Part shown: in pieces, positions 13,901 through 23,200 of the stretch | How the letters are laid out: each line of letters starts with the position of its first letter | Position numbering within the stretch: position 1 is the stretch's first letter | NCBI RefSeq assembly: GCF_004798865.1 | Contig: NW_025336598.1 | Location: forward strand, 32,548,716-32,612,715 | Origin: Varanus komodoensis | Lineage: Eukaryota; Chordata; Lepidosauria; Squamata; Varanidae | Length of the DNA stretch: 64,000 bases | Direction: 5' to 3' | The notes under the pieces: generated by a model | What the model was told of the DNA's origin: nothing | The model's database searches: none | What the model saw: the letters and a program-made list of their open reading frames with translations, nothing else | Made by a program: the position numbers and the translations under genes

Positions 13901-16900
13901 CAGCCGGGCACTTTCCCCACTCCCTCTGGTGGCCGCCTGAAGCTGTTTGCAGGGCCTTGCCGCCTTCTTCTTCACAGGGGGAATAAATCTTGCAGGCAGT
14001 CACAAACAGGGCTTGCAAGCGGGCAATGCTGCAGCTAACTGGAAATTGGCTTTGTTCAGGCATGCAACTTTTTTTTTCCAAAATTGTTTCCCCAGGATTC
14101 CATTACTGTCATCACTTTTGTCATGACAAATGGGCAATTTAATCCTGAATTGACAAATTCAGTCTATATTAGTCACTGAGTGCTCCAGGGCATGTCGACT
14201 GTACATTTTAACAAGCAATTTAAAGCCGATATAAAGGCAGGCCACTTCCCTTGCATTCTATGAGCCAATAAAACCTGAATAACAGTGGCCTAATTTCCAA
14301 TGAAAAATAGAATACAGCAATATAGCATATGCTACAAAGCAGCAGGTACTTGGAATCATGCAGAGAACTCCTTGCTTTTCTTCTTTTTTATATAATCCAA
14401 ATAATCCTCTGTAGCACAGTAACCATCTAAAACCAATATGGCCATAACCTAATGAAGACCTGATTCACTGTATCCATAGTGAACTTTTTGGGTTCTCAAG
14501 CACTGCCTTCTTTCTTTGGCTGTTTGTGCATTTACACTCGTACAAATTCATTTGTTCATTCTCTTCATTAGCCTGTCTTTTACAACATGACCCCCAAGCA
14601 GCTCACAACAGATTTTGTTCAGGTGTGAGCTGATGATAAAATGCGATTTATAACAGAGAACTAGAACAATGAAAGCAAAATTCACACCCACGATGGGAAG
14701 AGGAATTCTATAAAATGCTTAAGTCAAGCCAGGCCACTCTTGAGGCGGGGGAGCTTTACTCCTCAGTTAAAGTGTAGTAAAAGGAAAGCTAGACAGATAG
14801 ATGTCTCAAGGGCGAGGGCTCCATAATCTTGTTATTTCTGCTATGAAAGTGTCCAGGTTTTAATGTGTATGAGGGAAAGTGGATGATTGCCCCATACACG
14901 GAGCTTTCCAGTTTGTTTCTCCCATGATGGCACAATTCTAGCTATTGCTTTGCATCTGTTTCTAGCCGTCATACCTGTTATTCATGTTTACACTAGAATG
15001 GGCACAGATCTTAGCCTTCCCAACATATACCATGCTAGGGTCCCAATCTTGGGCAGAAGTCCTGATTCTGCAGTAGAATCAAGAAAATATGCCTGCTAGA
15101 CAGAGTGTTATCATGATCTCTGCTTTGACCCCAAGTCCTCTTCCAGAGAACGGTTGCCAGCCAAAGCTGAGACTACAATGGTAAATCGGCCTGCTGGATG
15201 ATTCAGCTTTAGGCATCTTCATGAGCCTCCATAGACTGAGTTCACATGACACGCCACGCAATCACACATTGTTATCACTCTTTGCTTGGCTTTTTGTCCA
15301 AAGCCAGTCGAAGTGACTGTGAAACATGCGGAGAAGCAACGACAGGGTCTAGGGTTTGTCTCTACCATGATCGTCATCAGAACTCCGGTGGCACAACTCA
15401 TCATAGGTCAGGCCCCAGAACATGTGAGCTGCCTGGAGAGTGGCCATTGCTGCTCTTGCCTAGCAGCTAGCCACCTGGGGACAGGTGTCAGAGGAGTTGC
15501 TCCTCCTACCTGGGCGATCTACTGTTTGGCAGGAGGCAGGCACTGGCAATCAGCTTGGTGGAAACAGCTCTATCAGGAGAAACATTAACTGCCTCTTAGT
15601 TAATGCTTTGGCATTTTCTACCTATCTTCTCTGTAGCGATGCCAGCTGTCCGATAGCTCCTGCACCAGCGACACTAGAGGGATTTTGAAGGGGGCAAATC
15701 TGTCGCCCCAAATAAATAGATGCTCCCCCACCTCCTGTGCAGGCGTTTTGTTTTGTTTTTGTTTTTCGTGGGTTTTTTTGACCCCTGGCCTTACGGAAAG
15801 TGAAAGAGACTGCATTTTCCACATACAAATTAAAACTGAATTGAAAAATTGGAACTTCAATAAGACTGCCACCCTGTGTATGCTTCCTTGCACGTTGACT
15901 TCATCAAATTAGGGTTTTTTAAACCACAATTTTGTTCTATTCACACTAATTCTCAGTTGTGTCAATCCACATTTGCACACATGTATATTAGTAAATACCA
16001 AATTTGTATAAATTTCCCAAAGAGTGAAAAAAGTGGAAAATGTTTGAATCCCTCCAAAATCTATACTTTCATGGTATAGCCTGTGGGGGAAAGTTTGTTT
16101 TCATGATCTTTTTTTTTTTTTTTTTTTTTTTGCAACTAAGTTGGTGTAACATTTATGGACAGTAAGTCATAAAAAGGTTCCTCAAGTCTGTGGGAACCCC
16201 ACAACTTGGAAAAAGATAGGCCATTGTGGAATCCATGGGACAGTTCATAGGAATCCAAACTCATCTGAATCCATTTTGGATTTCTCTGACTTTTGCTTTC
16301 TCAAAGTATCACAGAATAGTCATGTATACTAAAGAAGGAACTCTTTCTTCAAAGGGGATCCTTATTTGGCCAAGATAGCACCCTCGGTGCACACAAGCAA
16401 GGTGTCAGCAAGCTTGTGGAAATCTCAGTGTGTGCAACCGTACCGGAAGGGGAAGGGGAAGGGGGAGGCTTTAGACAAAGGCAGCGTAAGTGGGTGGTGC
16501 AGGGAAAGAGACCTTAAAATAGCCTAGAGGGGATGGAGCAGAGCCATAGAGCAAAGGATGCTGCTCAGCAAGAATGTTGAGAGGAAGAATGGGACAAGGA
16601 CAGTGGAAATGGAGATGGAGGAGGAACTCTATGTTTAAAATAGCTTTTTAAAAATGCTGTATAAGGCTAAAAACAATTCTATGGAATGTTATGAAAGCCG
16701 CTTGCCTACAACCATGATCAGACAGAACATTGAGGCAGAATGCTGGTTTCCTGTGAATGAGGGGTGCGCCATCCATTCACTTCCATGTGGCTTTTACCAC
16801 TAGCAGAACCAGCTGGTCAGCCATAGATAGTTTGCTTAGCACGTTGTTCTAGCCCAAGTTCCTGGCTTGTTGCTCCAAAACCAGACAGACTTGGTAAGTC

Positions 16901-18097
16901 ATGAAACCCTGATTTATAATCCTGACTGTCAAGGCTGCAACAAGCCAGGAACCCAGGTTTTGAATGCAAGTTGAACCAACCATTTGTAGTTTTCCACTAG
17001 CACTTGCAGGGGAAAACAAGTAGTGTTGAACAGGCCACGTACCCCAGCTTACAGCTCATTCACATTAAGCCATGATCCCCCACAATCCTGGCTTATTGCT
17101 TTGTGAAAATGCAACCAGTGCCAGAACCCTCCTCTTTACTCCTCTTCAGCACGCTGTGTGGGAATGTTGTTGTGTGTTCCGACTTCCGTGGTCTTGTCAG
17201 TCTGTGTCATTCCTGCCAACACACATCTCTCTCACTCGCCAGGCTGGAATCGCAAATGACTGCTGATGTGCAAGCCATCCTGCAGCTGCTGCAGAGACAG
17301 TCAGCGCTCATCCCACCTGCCTACAGTGTGGTGACAGCAAGTGCAGAGTACCAGAGGCCGGCTGTCCAGATGGTGCAGAGTCTCCATCCTGTGGCATCCA
17401 TTAAGACAGACAGAACCTTCAGTCCTTCACAGGTATGCATCTGTGGCTTATTGAGCCACCTCCTTCCATGGACAAGAGTGTGCCTCAGCAGATCTATCCA
17501 TCCAAGAGCAGGGGAAGAGCCCATGGTGGCCAAGCAGATGCCTTTGGCTGGCCACAGTCAGGACATGAGAGCAAGAGTCTTCTCCCACCATTGTTTCCCA
17601 GCAGCAAGTACCAAAAAGCTGGAGTGATCCTGTGGGCATTCAGAGGACAACCACGGGCAGCTTAGGCTTGATGAACTGACCCGCATGAGCTGAGAGCGCC
17701 TTGGAAGGGGCATGTGACAATCCTATGGAAGGATCACCTCCCAGGACTTCCCCTTTTAGTTTTCCCATGGAGAGAAATATTTCAGATACTCTTTGACACT
17801 AACCATTTTCATTTTCTTTCCTTTTCTCAGTGTCCTGAATTCCTAGACCTTGAAAAATCAAAACTGAAATCCAAAGAATCCCTCTCGAGTGGAGTGCATC
17901 TTAATACGGCTTCGGAAGACAACCTGGCATCCTTTCTGGAGCAGGAGCATGGCCAGACTCTAGAGTTGCCCCCGCGACGTTGTAAGACCGGCCTCCACCC
18001 AGTTAGACACCCATCCTTGCCTGATTCTCCCCTAAGCACTGTAGGAATCTTGGGTCTCCATAGGCATGTTTCTGATCCTGGTCTTCCTGGGAAATAA
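2459..18097 (+). CDS. KCNH7: KCNH7 (Kv11.3/ERG3), 3' part: last four coding exons
   Basis: Coding segments are 2459-2707, 6781-6949, 17243-17432 and 17831-18097. Together they make 875 bases, which read in one open frame from a split first codon to TAA at 18095-18097 (290 complete residues). The joined protein follows the distal C-terminus of human KCNH7 as I remember it: RSSSF and EQKPLFSGI in the first exon, the [11 protein letters not shown] coiled coil, then PPAYS, SEYQRP-like and SIKTDR segments, and the invariant end [16 protein letters not shown]7 is a voltage-gated potassium channel of the ether-a-go-go-related family, in the plasma membrane, mainly of neurons. The PAS domain, six membrane segments, pore and cyclic-nucleotide-binding homology domain are encoded by exons outside the window. 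The gene is convergent with GCA. All four acceptors are AG and the three internal donors are GT. Identity as KCNH7 rather than KCNH2 or KCNH6 rests on the tail sequence and on GCA-IFIH1 synteny. Confidence 0.95.
3366..3476 (+). repeat. MIR-like tRNA-SINE, 3' half with CAA-rich tail
   Basis: GGGTTGCTGTTGTGAGGATA matches the 3' core of the SINE family also seen at 9372, 38500 and 57287. It is followed by a repeated CAACAA tail. The tRNA-like head is missing. Confidence 0.5.
4871..4912 (+). repeat. (GT)21 microsatellite
   Basis: An uninterrupted GT dinucleotide run of 42 bases inside a KCNH7 intron; it is likely polymorphic in length. Confidence 0.98.
5215..5520 (+). repeat. L2-like retrotransposon fragment, degenerate
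   Basis: GTGATCATATGAGACAGGG followed by TTTTCTGTGGGTGCCCC resembles the last part of L2-like non-LTR elements common in squamates. The remainder is heavily diverged, and both limits are estimates. Confidence 0.35.
5759..5805 (+). repeat. Two-copy tandem duplication, 29-bp period
   Basis: GTAAGCATGCATAAAAAC occurs at 5759-5776 and again at 5788-5805, exactly 29 bases apart. It is a recent local duplication. Confidence 0.9.
5891..5903 (+). repeat. Poly-C run (13)
   Basis: An uninterrupted run of 13 cytosines in a KCNH7 intron; its length is prone to sequencing error. Confidence 0.9.
6171..6280. repeat. Palindromic repeat, CCAGATGTTG...CAACATCTGG family
   Basis: CCTCCAGATGTTGCTGGGCT at the left is answered by TTCAACATCTGGTGG at the right, with CATCTCCCATCATCC between. 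This is a MITE-like squamate family with further copies at 10998, 12532, 25798, 34930, 49095, 52490, 54088 and 59108. Confidence 0.6.
6530..6735. repeat. Interspersed repeat ending GTCTGAACCCAG (possible hAT-derived)
   Basis: Repeated motifs AAGCCATG, GGGTTGAGAC and a terminal GCATTGTCTGAACCCAGC recur, partly inverted, near 8010-8262 and 19165-19390. The copy ends about 45 bases before a KCNH7 splice acceptor. Class assignment is a guess. Confidence 0.35.
6781..6949 (+). CDS. KCNH7: KCNH7 exon: variable linker and start of the coiled coil
   Basis: The acceptor is TTTGGCAG at 6780 and the donor is CAGCAG|GTAAAA after 6949. The first base completes the GAC codon split from the previous exon, giving DITG. 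The first 30 or so residues ([15 protein letters not shown]) diverge strongly from the recalled human sequence. The last 25, WGISETES then [15 protein letters not shown], are nearly identical. This is the beginning of the heptad-repeat region that helps ERG subunits assemble as tetramers. The exon ends inside an arginine codon (AG|G). Confidence 0.93.
8010..8262. repeat. Interspersed repeat with GGTTCAGACAACATG termini
   Basis: GTTTCAGACAACATG at about 8017 and GGGTTCAGACAACATGATG at about 8197 flank CATGGGTTAAT- and TTTGTTGTTGAATT-type internal blocks. It is related to the repeats at 6530 and 19165. Confidence 0.35.
9372..9582 (-). repeat. MIR-like tRNA-derived SINE
   Basis: Read on the minus strand, it contains the CTCACAGGGTTGTTGTAAG core, the GTGACTTTAAGCCAGTCACAG segment and a GTAAGCTGCCTTGGGT tail. 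This is the same order as the complete copy at 57287. Confidence 0.65.
10998..11099. repeat. Palindromic repeat, CCAGATGTTG family
   Basis: TCTTCCAGATGTTGACCC and CCACAACATCTGGTGG form inverted ends around GGAATGATGGGGTTGTA. Confidence 0.6.
12532..12655. repeat. Palindromic repeat, CCAGATGTTG family, diverged
   Basis: The copy reads GGTGCCCTCTGGATATG, TGTAATGCCCAGCATTCT, GGCCAATGGTAGTGCC, GGGAATGATGGGAGTGTG and ATGTATCTGGAATGTACC. The family order is kept but the arms have decayed. Confidence 0.5.
16109..16131 (+). repeat. Poly-T run (23)
   Basis: A homopolymer of 23 T in a KCNH7 intron. It could be the reverse tail of a retroposon on the minus strand, but no element body was recognised to its right or left. 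Confidence 0.85.
16858..16952. repeat. Perfect 16-bp inverted repeat with 63-base loop
   Basis: GTTCCTGGCTTGTTGC at 16858-16873 is the exact reverse complement of GCAACAAGCCAGGAAC at 16937-16952. It is likely the core of a decayed DNA transposon or MITE; no flanking duplication was recognised. Confidence 0.6.
17243..17432 (+). CDS. KCNH7: KCNH7 exon: rest of the coiled coil and PPAYS segment
   Basis: The acceptor is CACTCGCCAG at 17242 and the donor is TCACAG|GTATGC after 17432. The exon continues the coiled coil with [19 protein letters not shown], a leucine/isoleucine heptad pattern. It then gives [16 protein letters not shown] and [13 protein letters not shown]. The frame is closed (phase 0) at the 3' end, and the following exon begins exactly at the human [11 protein letters not shown] boundary. 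Confidence 0.94.
17433..17830 (+). other. Short last intron of KCNH7 (398 bp)
   Basis: GT-AG borders (GTATGC...TTTTCTCAG) and no repeat recognised. An open frame runs through it but does not resemble a retained coding segment. Confidence 0.85.
17831..18097 (+). CDS. KCNH7: KCNH7 terminal coding exon
   Basis: The acceptor is CTTTTCTCAG at 17830. The exon encodes [20 protein letters not shown], then [16 protein letters not shown], a variable stretch of about 25 residues, and the conserved end [15 protein letters not shown] followed by [12 protein letters not shown] and TAA. The conserved end lets the stop be placed with confidence. The variable middle ([14 protein letters not shown]) differs from mammals but keeps the frame. 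Confidence 0.96.
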   Translation, partial: CPEFLDLEKSKLKSKESLSSGVHLNTASEDNLASFLEQEHGQTLELPPRRCKTGLHPVRHPSLPDSPLSTVGILGLHRHVSDPGLPGK

Positions 18098-18288
18098 CCC
18101 TTACCTAAAATGTAAGTGCTTTTAATGGCTGGGGTTTTTTTCCTTTTTTTTTGGTTTTGTTTTTGGTTCTTTTGTATTTAAATCCTCTATACTTGACTCA
18201 GGGGCTACAAGGATATACCATTATATGCAAAAGTACTGTATATTTTCCTAACTTTGTAGCTTGTAAGGTAAAGTTAACCAGTAACAAT

Positions 18289-18326
18289 GTAAATATATAA
18301 ATATATATAAATATATATATATATAA
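18289..18326 (+). repeat. AT-rich dinucleotide run in the KCNH7 3'UTR
   Basis: Interrupted ATATAAATATAT repeats lie within the probable 3'UTR. Confidence 0.8.
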
Positions 18327-18710
18327 ACAAACTGTATGTTCCAAATATAAAACTGCCAGCATTCTCAAGGCACCTTATATTTTTTAATTTTTTTAAAGCA
18401 CCTGCATGTTTGGAAATGATTACAGTTCTGTTGCATGGAGATTACTATGTACTGTTTTCAATGAAATCCTATTTTATTGCGGAAATGCCTTCAGAAATGA
18501 TGATGATGGTCCACAGAAATGACTTGTTTTTCTCGAGCTACTCTGTGGTTCAAGTAATACTTTTCTCCAGTTTACATTTTGGAAAAAAACACAATTACCC
18601 TTCTGGTATTGAGCTTTTTACACTTGTCATGGCCATTCTGCAACATTGGGAAAGACCAGAGCAGCTGAGTCCTCTCGGTTTGAACGTTACTATGTAAAAC
18701 ACCATTAAAA

Positions 18711-18716
18711 AATAAA
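18711..18716 (+). terminator. Candidate KCNH7 polyadenylation signal 1
   Basis: A canonical AATAAA lies 614 bases after the KCNH7 stop, in an A-rich run. It is a plausible proximal signal; nothing in the sequence proves its use. Confidence 0.4.
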
Positions 18717-18908
18717 TAACTTTGTTTGGGGGTGGGCAGCTTGAGCAACTGGGCTAAAAAAATGGAATGCATCTTCAATGGCTTGCATCCACATCAGATG
18801 AATTGTTATTTTAAAATTATTTTTCTTTATACTTACTTTAATCATAGATGTAAGCTGCCACCCTGCAAAGGCAGGTAGCTGTCAAGACCCTTTAACATAA
18901 TCAGATGC

Positions 18909-18914
18909 AATAAA
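18909..18914 (+). terminator. Candidate KCNH7 polyadenylation signal 2
   Basis: A canonical AATAAA is followed within about 40 bases by T-rich sequence (TTTGTTCTTTTTAATT at 18940-18955), the arrangement expected of a cleavage site with a downstream U-rich element. It fits slightly better than the hexamer about 200 bases upstream. Confidence 0.45.
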
Positions 18915-19164
18915 TTTAATTTCTACATAATACAGAAGACTTTGTTCTTTTTAATTTGGTGCAAAGAATGGAATAAGCTGGGTAATCAGGATATTTTCTG
19001 ATGATGGTCACAGTTGTGGTTTCAGATCTCTTCGCAGCAACAAGCCCCTGTGCACACAGGGATGCAAGTACATGCACAGGCTCACCATGGGGCAGTTTGA
19101 ACTTTAGGGCATTCTGACAAAAATCACCAAGTCACCTTTTAATAAAGTGTATTAATTGGCAATG

Positions 19165-19390
19165 ATCTGGTTCGTACAACAGGCCTACCCATCATGAGTA
19201 GTTAGCCATGGTAGGTTGTTGCACCATCTGAACCGAGACTGCTTCTCACAGTGTGCCTTACTTTTAAGAAAATGGCAACAATCCACTGTGACAACATATA
19301 GCTTGTTCAAGGGTTATTCAACCCGTGATGAATTGAAACATTATCCAAACCTGGGAAAGCAATTTCATCACAGTTTGTGGGATTGGTTAG
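19165..19390. repeat. Interspersed repeat with TCTGAACCGAGAC motif
   Basis: TAGTTAGCCATGGTAGGTTG, CACCATCTGAACCGAGAC and a run of short blocks resemble the 6530 and 8010 copies. Limits are approximate. Confidence 0.3.
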
Positions 19391-19717
19391 GAAGCTTTTT
19401 GGCAAGAACAGCGCCCCCTCCTGCTGTTTCTTGTGTTTTCACTTATGCCACCACCAGTGACCACCAGTCCACCAGTGCCCAAGTGGCACTTCAAAATGAC
19501 TGGCACTGGTTTGCGAATTGGGTTGTGTGTTGCTGTTTTTTTTTTTTTTTTGTCCCTGGAAGTTATGCTGCTGCAGTGTTGTTAAATTCATCGGCAACAT
19601 CATCAGATGGTCATTCACAAGCGTGTTCACAAGCACACTCTTGCCCTTCAGGATGCCTGGTCAATCCTCTTCTCTATTTCAGCCAACAAAAGGAGCAGCT
19701 AAGTGGAGTATATGGCA

Positions 19718-20215
19718 CAGAGTGGCCCAACACATGGTCCACGGGCCGCATGCATTCCCCAAGACCTTGTCCTGCAGCCCTCTCGCCACGCGGAGCTCCC
19801 CATCCCCCCCCCCTGGATCCCAGCAATGGCATAGCTCTCCTGAGGCTGCTATCCTGCCCCACTCTCTTCCTGAGGCTCGGGAAGGGAGCTGGTTGGCCTG
19901 GCAGCCTCACAAGAGCTTTGCCCCCGCTTGCTCCTGTGTGTGGGGCCTGCTGGGAGAGTGCGTTGGCTCAAGTAGAAGAGGCTCAGTGGGCCAATTCCAA
20001 GAAGGAAGAGGGGCCTGGGGGGGTCACATGGGGGGTTTGTGGGTGGGAGAAACAGGGGAGAAAGGGGTGGGCCACCCCAGGGGAGCAGTCGCTGTGCCTG
20101 GGTTGCGGCTGGAGAAGAGCTTCCTGTGATATATGCAGAAATTCATTGGCAGCCCCCACTTTCCACACTGAAGTCCTCAGACGGCCCTTGAGGTACAAAA
20201 AGTTGGACTGCCCTG
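19718..20215. mobile_element. Non-autonomous hAT DNA transposon, 498 bp
   Basis: The left end is CAGAGTGGCCCAACACATGG; the right end, reverse complemented, is CAGGGCAGTCCAACTTTTTG. These are imperfect terminal inverted repeats beginning CAG, as in hAT elements. The flanks are ATATGGCA (19710-19717) and ATATGACA (20216-20223), an 8-base target duplication with one difference. The body is GC-rich, in contrast to its AT-rich surroundings, and has no transposase. It accounts for much of a long spurious open frame here. Confidence 0.75.
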
Positions 20216-23200
20216 ATATGACAGATTGACATGGCAAGGCTGTGTGTAGCTTATTTTGCGCCCAATTACCTGGCTGTCAATGAAAGTGGTGGCAGAGGCA
20301 GGAAAAGCAGCAAAAGTGCTCCAAAAGCAGAGGGCAAGATCTCTCCCTTGGCAATGTGATCTTCTGGTTTTTCAGTGTTGAATTGACACGTTCTCACTGT
20401 TCTCCTTTGGCATGTCCTCAAGTCTCCGGCTTCTCCTAAAGGGAAAGGTACTAACTCTGCCTTGCTTTTTGCAGCTCCTTTCCAATGTACTTACTGCTGT
20501 CCATGTTGCAGTTCCTAAAAGGTGCAGCGGATTTCCCCTTTATCAGTCCTACCACGAGGGTGGTGCTCACATGGTGAGAGCAGAGCCCAGCCCTCCCACT
20601 GCCCCCGTTTCCCTTAGCACAAACCCAAACGCAAGTAGCATGTCAGATAGCTCATTGCCCAGAAAAATGAAATGCATCACCAAAGAAGAGAAAAGAAGGC
20701 ACTTTCCATATGCTAATCTATATGGAGAGATGCAAATTTAGAAATTATCATTTAAAGAGAGATGCAGTATATCTTACCATGCCTCAGAGGACCATTACCA
20801 AGCAACCGTGCAAGATGCCGTTGTCCCAGTGCTGTTGAAGGGCAACTTCAAGGCCTTCGTTCTTATGGGCCATCGTCTTTATACCAGGCTTGGACTGGAC
20901 AGACCGTCAATAAATGCAGAGCTGTTGTATGCGAACAAGCACACATGGCCACTCAACCTGCCACAGTAGATGGGTCACTACAGGAACCCAAAGGCCTGCT
21001 TCTACCTCCCCTCTCTCCATCTAGCCCTCCTCCTTGGCTCAGTGCAAGTCACCCGAACTCAGGGCCCACTGCAGCCTGGTGAGAATGGGACCTTTGTCAA
21101 GCCCTGGGGTGACTCCTTCAAGGGAAGCACTGCAACTTCCCTAGGGGACGTGTGCTATCACAGAGCGTTCTGACTGGGCGAGGGTTCCCCAGACACATGC
21201 TGAACCAACACGATGGCCTGGTGTTCAAAAGATCCTCCCAAAGTGGGTGTAAACCATCATCCAGTGCTCTTCAGTGTCGCTTCAGATAAGTAATCTTCAG
21301 AGAGCTGTAAAATATCATAACACCCTAAAATATATGCCTATAAAATATGGGCCTCTATATATGCACAGATAAGCTTTTGATCTAATTTGTGCGTGTATAG
21401 AAGGACAAATACATATGCGACTGCATGCATGCGTGTGCGTGTGAATTCATTTAAAGTTCACACATAAATCTTATTATGAACCAAGGATATTTAACTGCTG
21501 CCCAAAGCTGTCTTTACTAGAATAAATTGAGCAAAGGTCCATAGGCTTTAAGTGAAGCAAATACACTGTACATTTAGAATGCCTTGCGAATACTTAGATT
21601 TAATTTTATTAAAATATTATACTGCTTTGTACAATATTTGTGTTTGCTTGAGAGGAGAACTGACTTTTTCCCCTGTGATCTGTGCCTTACTGCAAACAGC
21701 CAAATAATTTGTTTAAATTCACCAATGCAGATTTCTATAGCTCAAGTGATATAGCATCTATCAGACAGCGAACAATCAAGGGGACGTGTGTGCATTCATG
21801 CAACGGCAGCAGGGAAGATGCAAGAGCAAGGACTAGTATTGTGCAACTAGCATTTAACAGGAAATAACCGTACGTTCTAACAATCATACATCAACCTGTG
21901 AAGCATTTCCAGCTTTTCCACTGATTTACATGGAAGCTCCTACACCTTTGTAAAAAGAGAACAATCCTATGGCCCCCATGACAGGTGCTCATAAGTGCCT
22001 GAACATGGAGGCTTACGAACATCCAGTGCAAAGTGTGAAGCGTGGCAGCGGCAATCTCTGCCTCCATCACAACTTGCGCCTTGCATTTAATCTAGACAGC
22101 TGTTTTCAGGCATCTAGATTTAGCACCAGGGAGGGGAACAGAGGAGGCCGGGTGCCAATTGGAAGTGGTTTAACTCTGGGGCTCCTCACCATCTCCTCCT
22201 TCTCTTCCTCACCATCTCCTCCAAATCCTGCGGTCTTCCAGATGAGGCCATTGCAGTGCAGCCTAAGCTGGATATTGAAGGACATGGTCCCCATGTGCAT
22301 ATATTATATTTATTGCTTTGCCAAACATGTCCACAAGTAAAGAACCCTCCAACCTTTCAAGTAGGCAATGGCACAACAGTCAGAACTGCCTGTGGCAGCC
22401 AACAGTTAGTCAAGCAGCAGTAATTATGCACAGCTTCAAGTGCGAGTTCATAGGAAGTGGAAGGACACCAGTTGCCTGGCATTCTTCTGTAAGAATGACA
22501 GAAGCCTCTAAGATGTTTCTAACAGAACATATAATTATTTGGAAGACACATCCCTCTCTTTCAACATTTTGACTCTTGGATGGTGCTGCATGTCCATCAC
22601 CTTTCACTGGGGCAGAAGCAGTGGTTTTGGGCCCAGCCTTCCCTGGGCGGCACTCTGTTCGTAGGACACGCACTGGAGAAATGGGGGGACACCATTCTTC
22701 ACCCTGTAGCCTCTGAAGAAGTGCAAGGAGACTACACAGGGAAGCAGAACAAAGAATTGACTTAGGTGGCCTGTAAATGGAAAGAATATTTCCCTTGTGG
22801 AGGGGACTCTCTGGTTACAGCACTTAAGAAGCTTCTATAATGTGAAAAGTGGTTCCAATTATTCCCCACCAATGTGAATTTTATGCAGAGAGACTGTGAA
22901 TGAGCTGCAGGCCATTGGCTTCTGATGTGTCTCTTGGTGCCTACCTACACACCAAAAATGAAATATTAAGACTAAACAGATCTCTGTTTAACATAAACTT
23001 CACCCTGAATACAATTCTCATGCTGTCACATAAAATGTCCCTTGTGAATTCAGCGCTCTTCCCCAGGCATTACTCTGATGCACGTCGTTTTCACACAGCT
23101 TACTTGACAGCCCATCAGACTTCCATTTCCAAAGAATTCAATAGGGTGAGCTCCATCCAACTCCAGCTTGCTAACTAGAAGAAAGGAAGCAAAACCTATT

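Larger units (their letters stand above)
6950..17242 (+). other. KCNH7 intron (10.3 kb)
   Basis: No exon could be supported. The intron contains a minus-strand SINE, several palindromic repeats, a perfect 16-bp inverted repeat and a 23-base T run. Two low-repeat stretches, about 14085-14260 and 7735-7870, look least decayed. Nothing recognisable is seen between 12.7 and 14 kb, or between 14.9 and 16.1 kb, apart from T-rich low complexity near 15745-15780. Confidence 0.65.
18098..18920 (+). other. KCNH7: KCNH7 3' untranslated region (probable extent)
   Basis: AT-rich sequence follows the stop, with an AT dinucleotide run and two AATAAA hexamers. The last hexamer is about 810 bases after the stop. 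The true 3' end is not visible and could be longer, since neuronal transcripts often have long tails. No open frame here resembles a protein. Confidence 0.5.

Noticed and set aside
17103-17627. Open frame of 174 codons around a KCNH7 exon
   Set aside because: It passes through the acceptor and donor of the exon at 17243-17432 in the same frame; intron parts show no conservation, so only the exon is real.
19216-20229. Plus-strand open frame of 337 codons downstream of KCNH7
   Set aside because: Half of it is the GC-rich hAT element at 19718-20215. Composition is Pro/Ser/Trp biased and no domain is visible.
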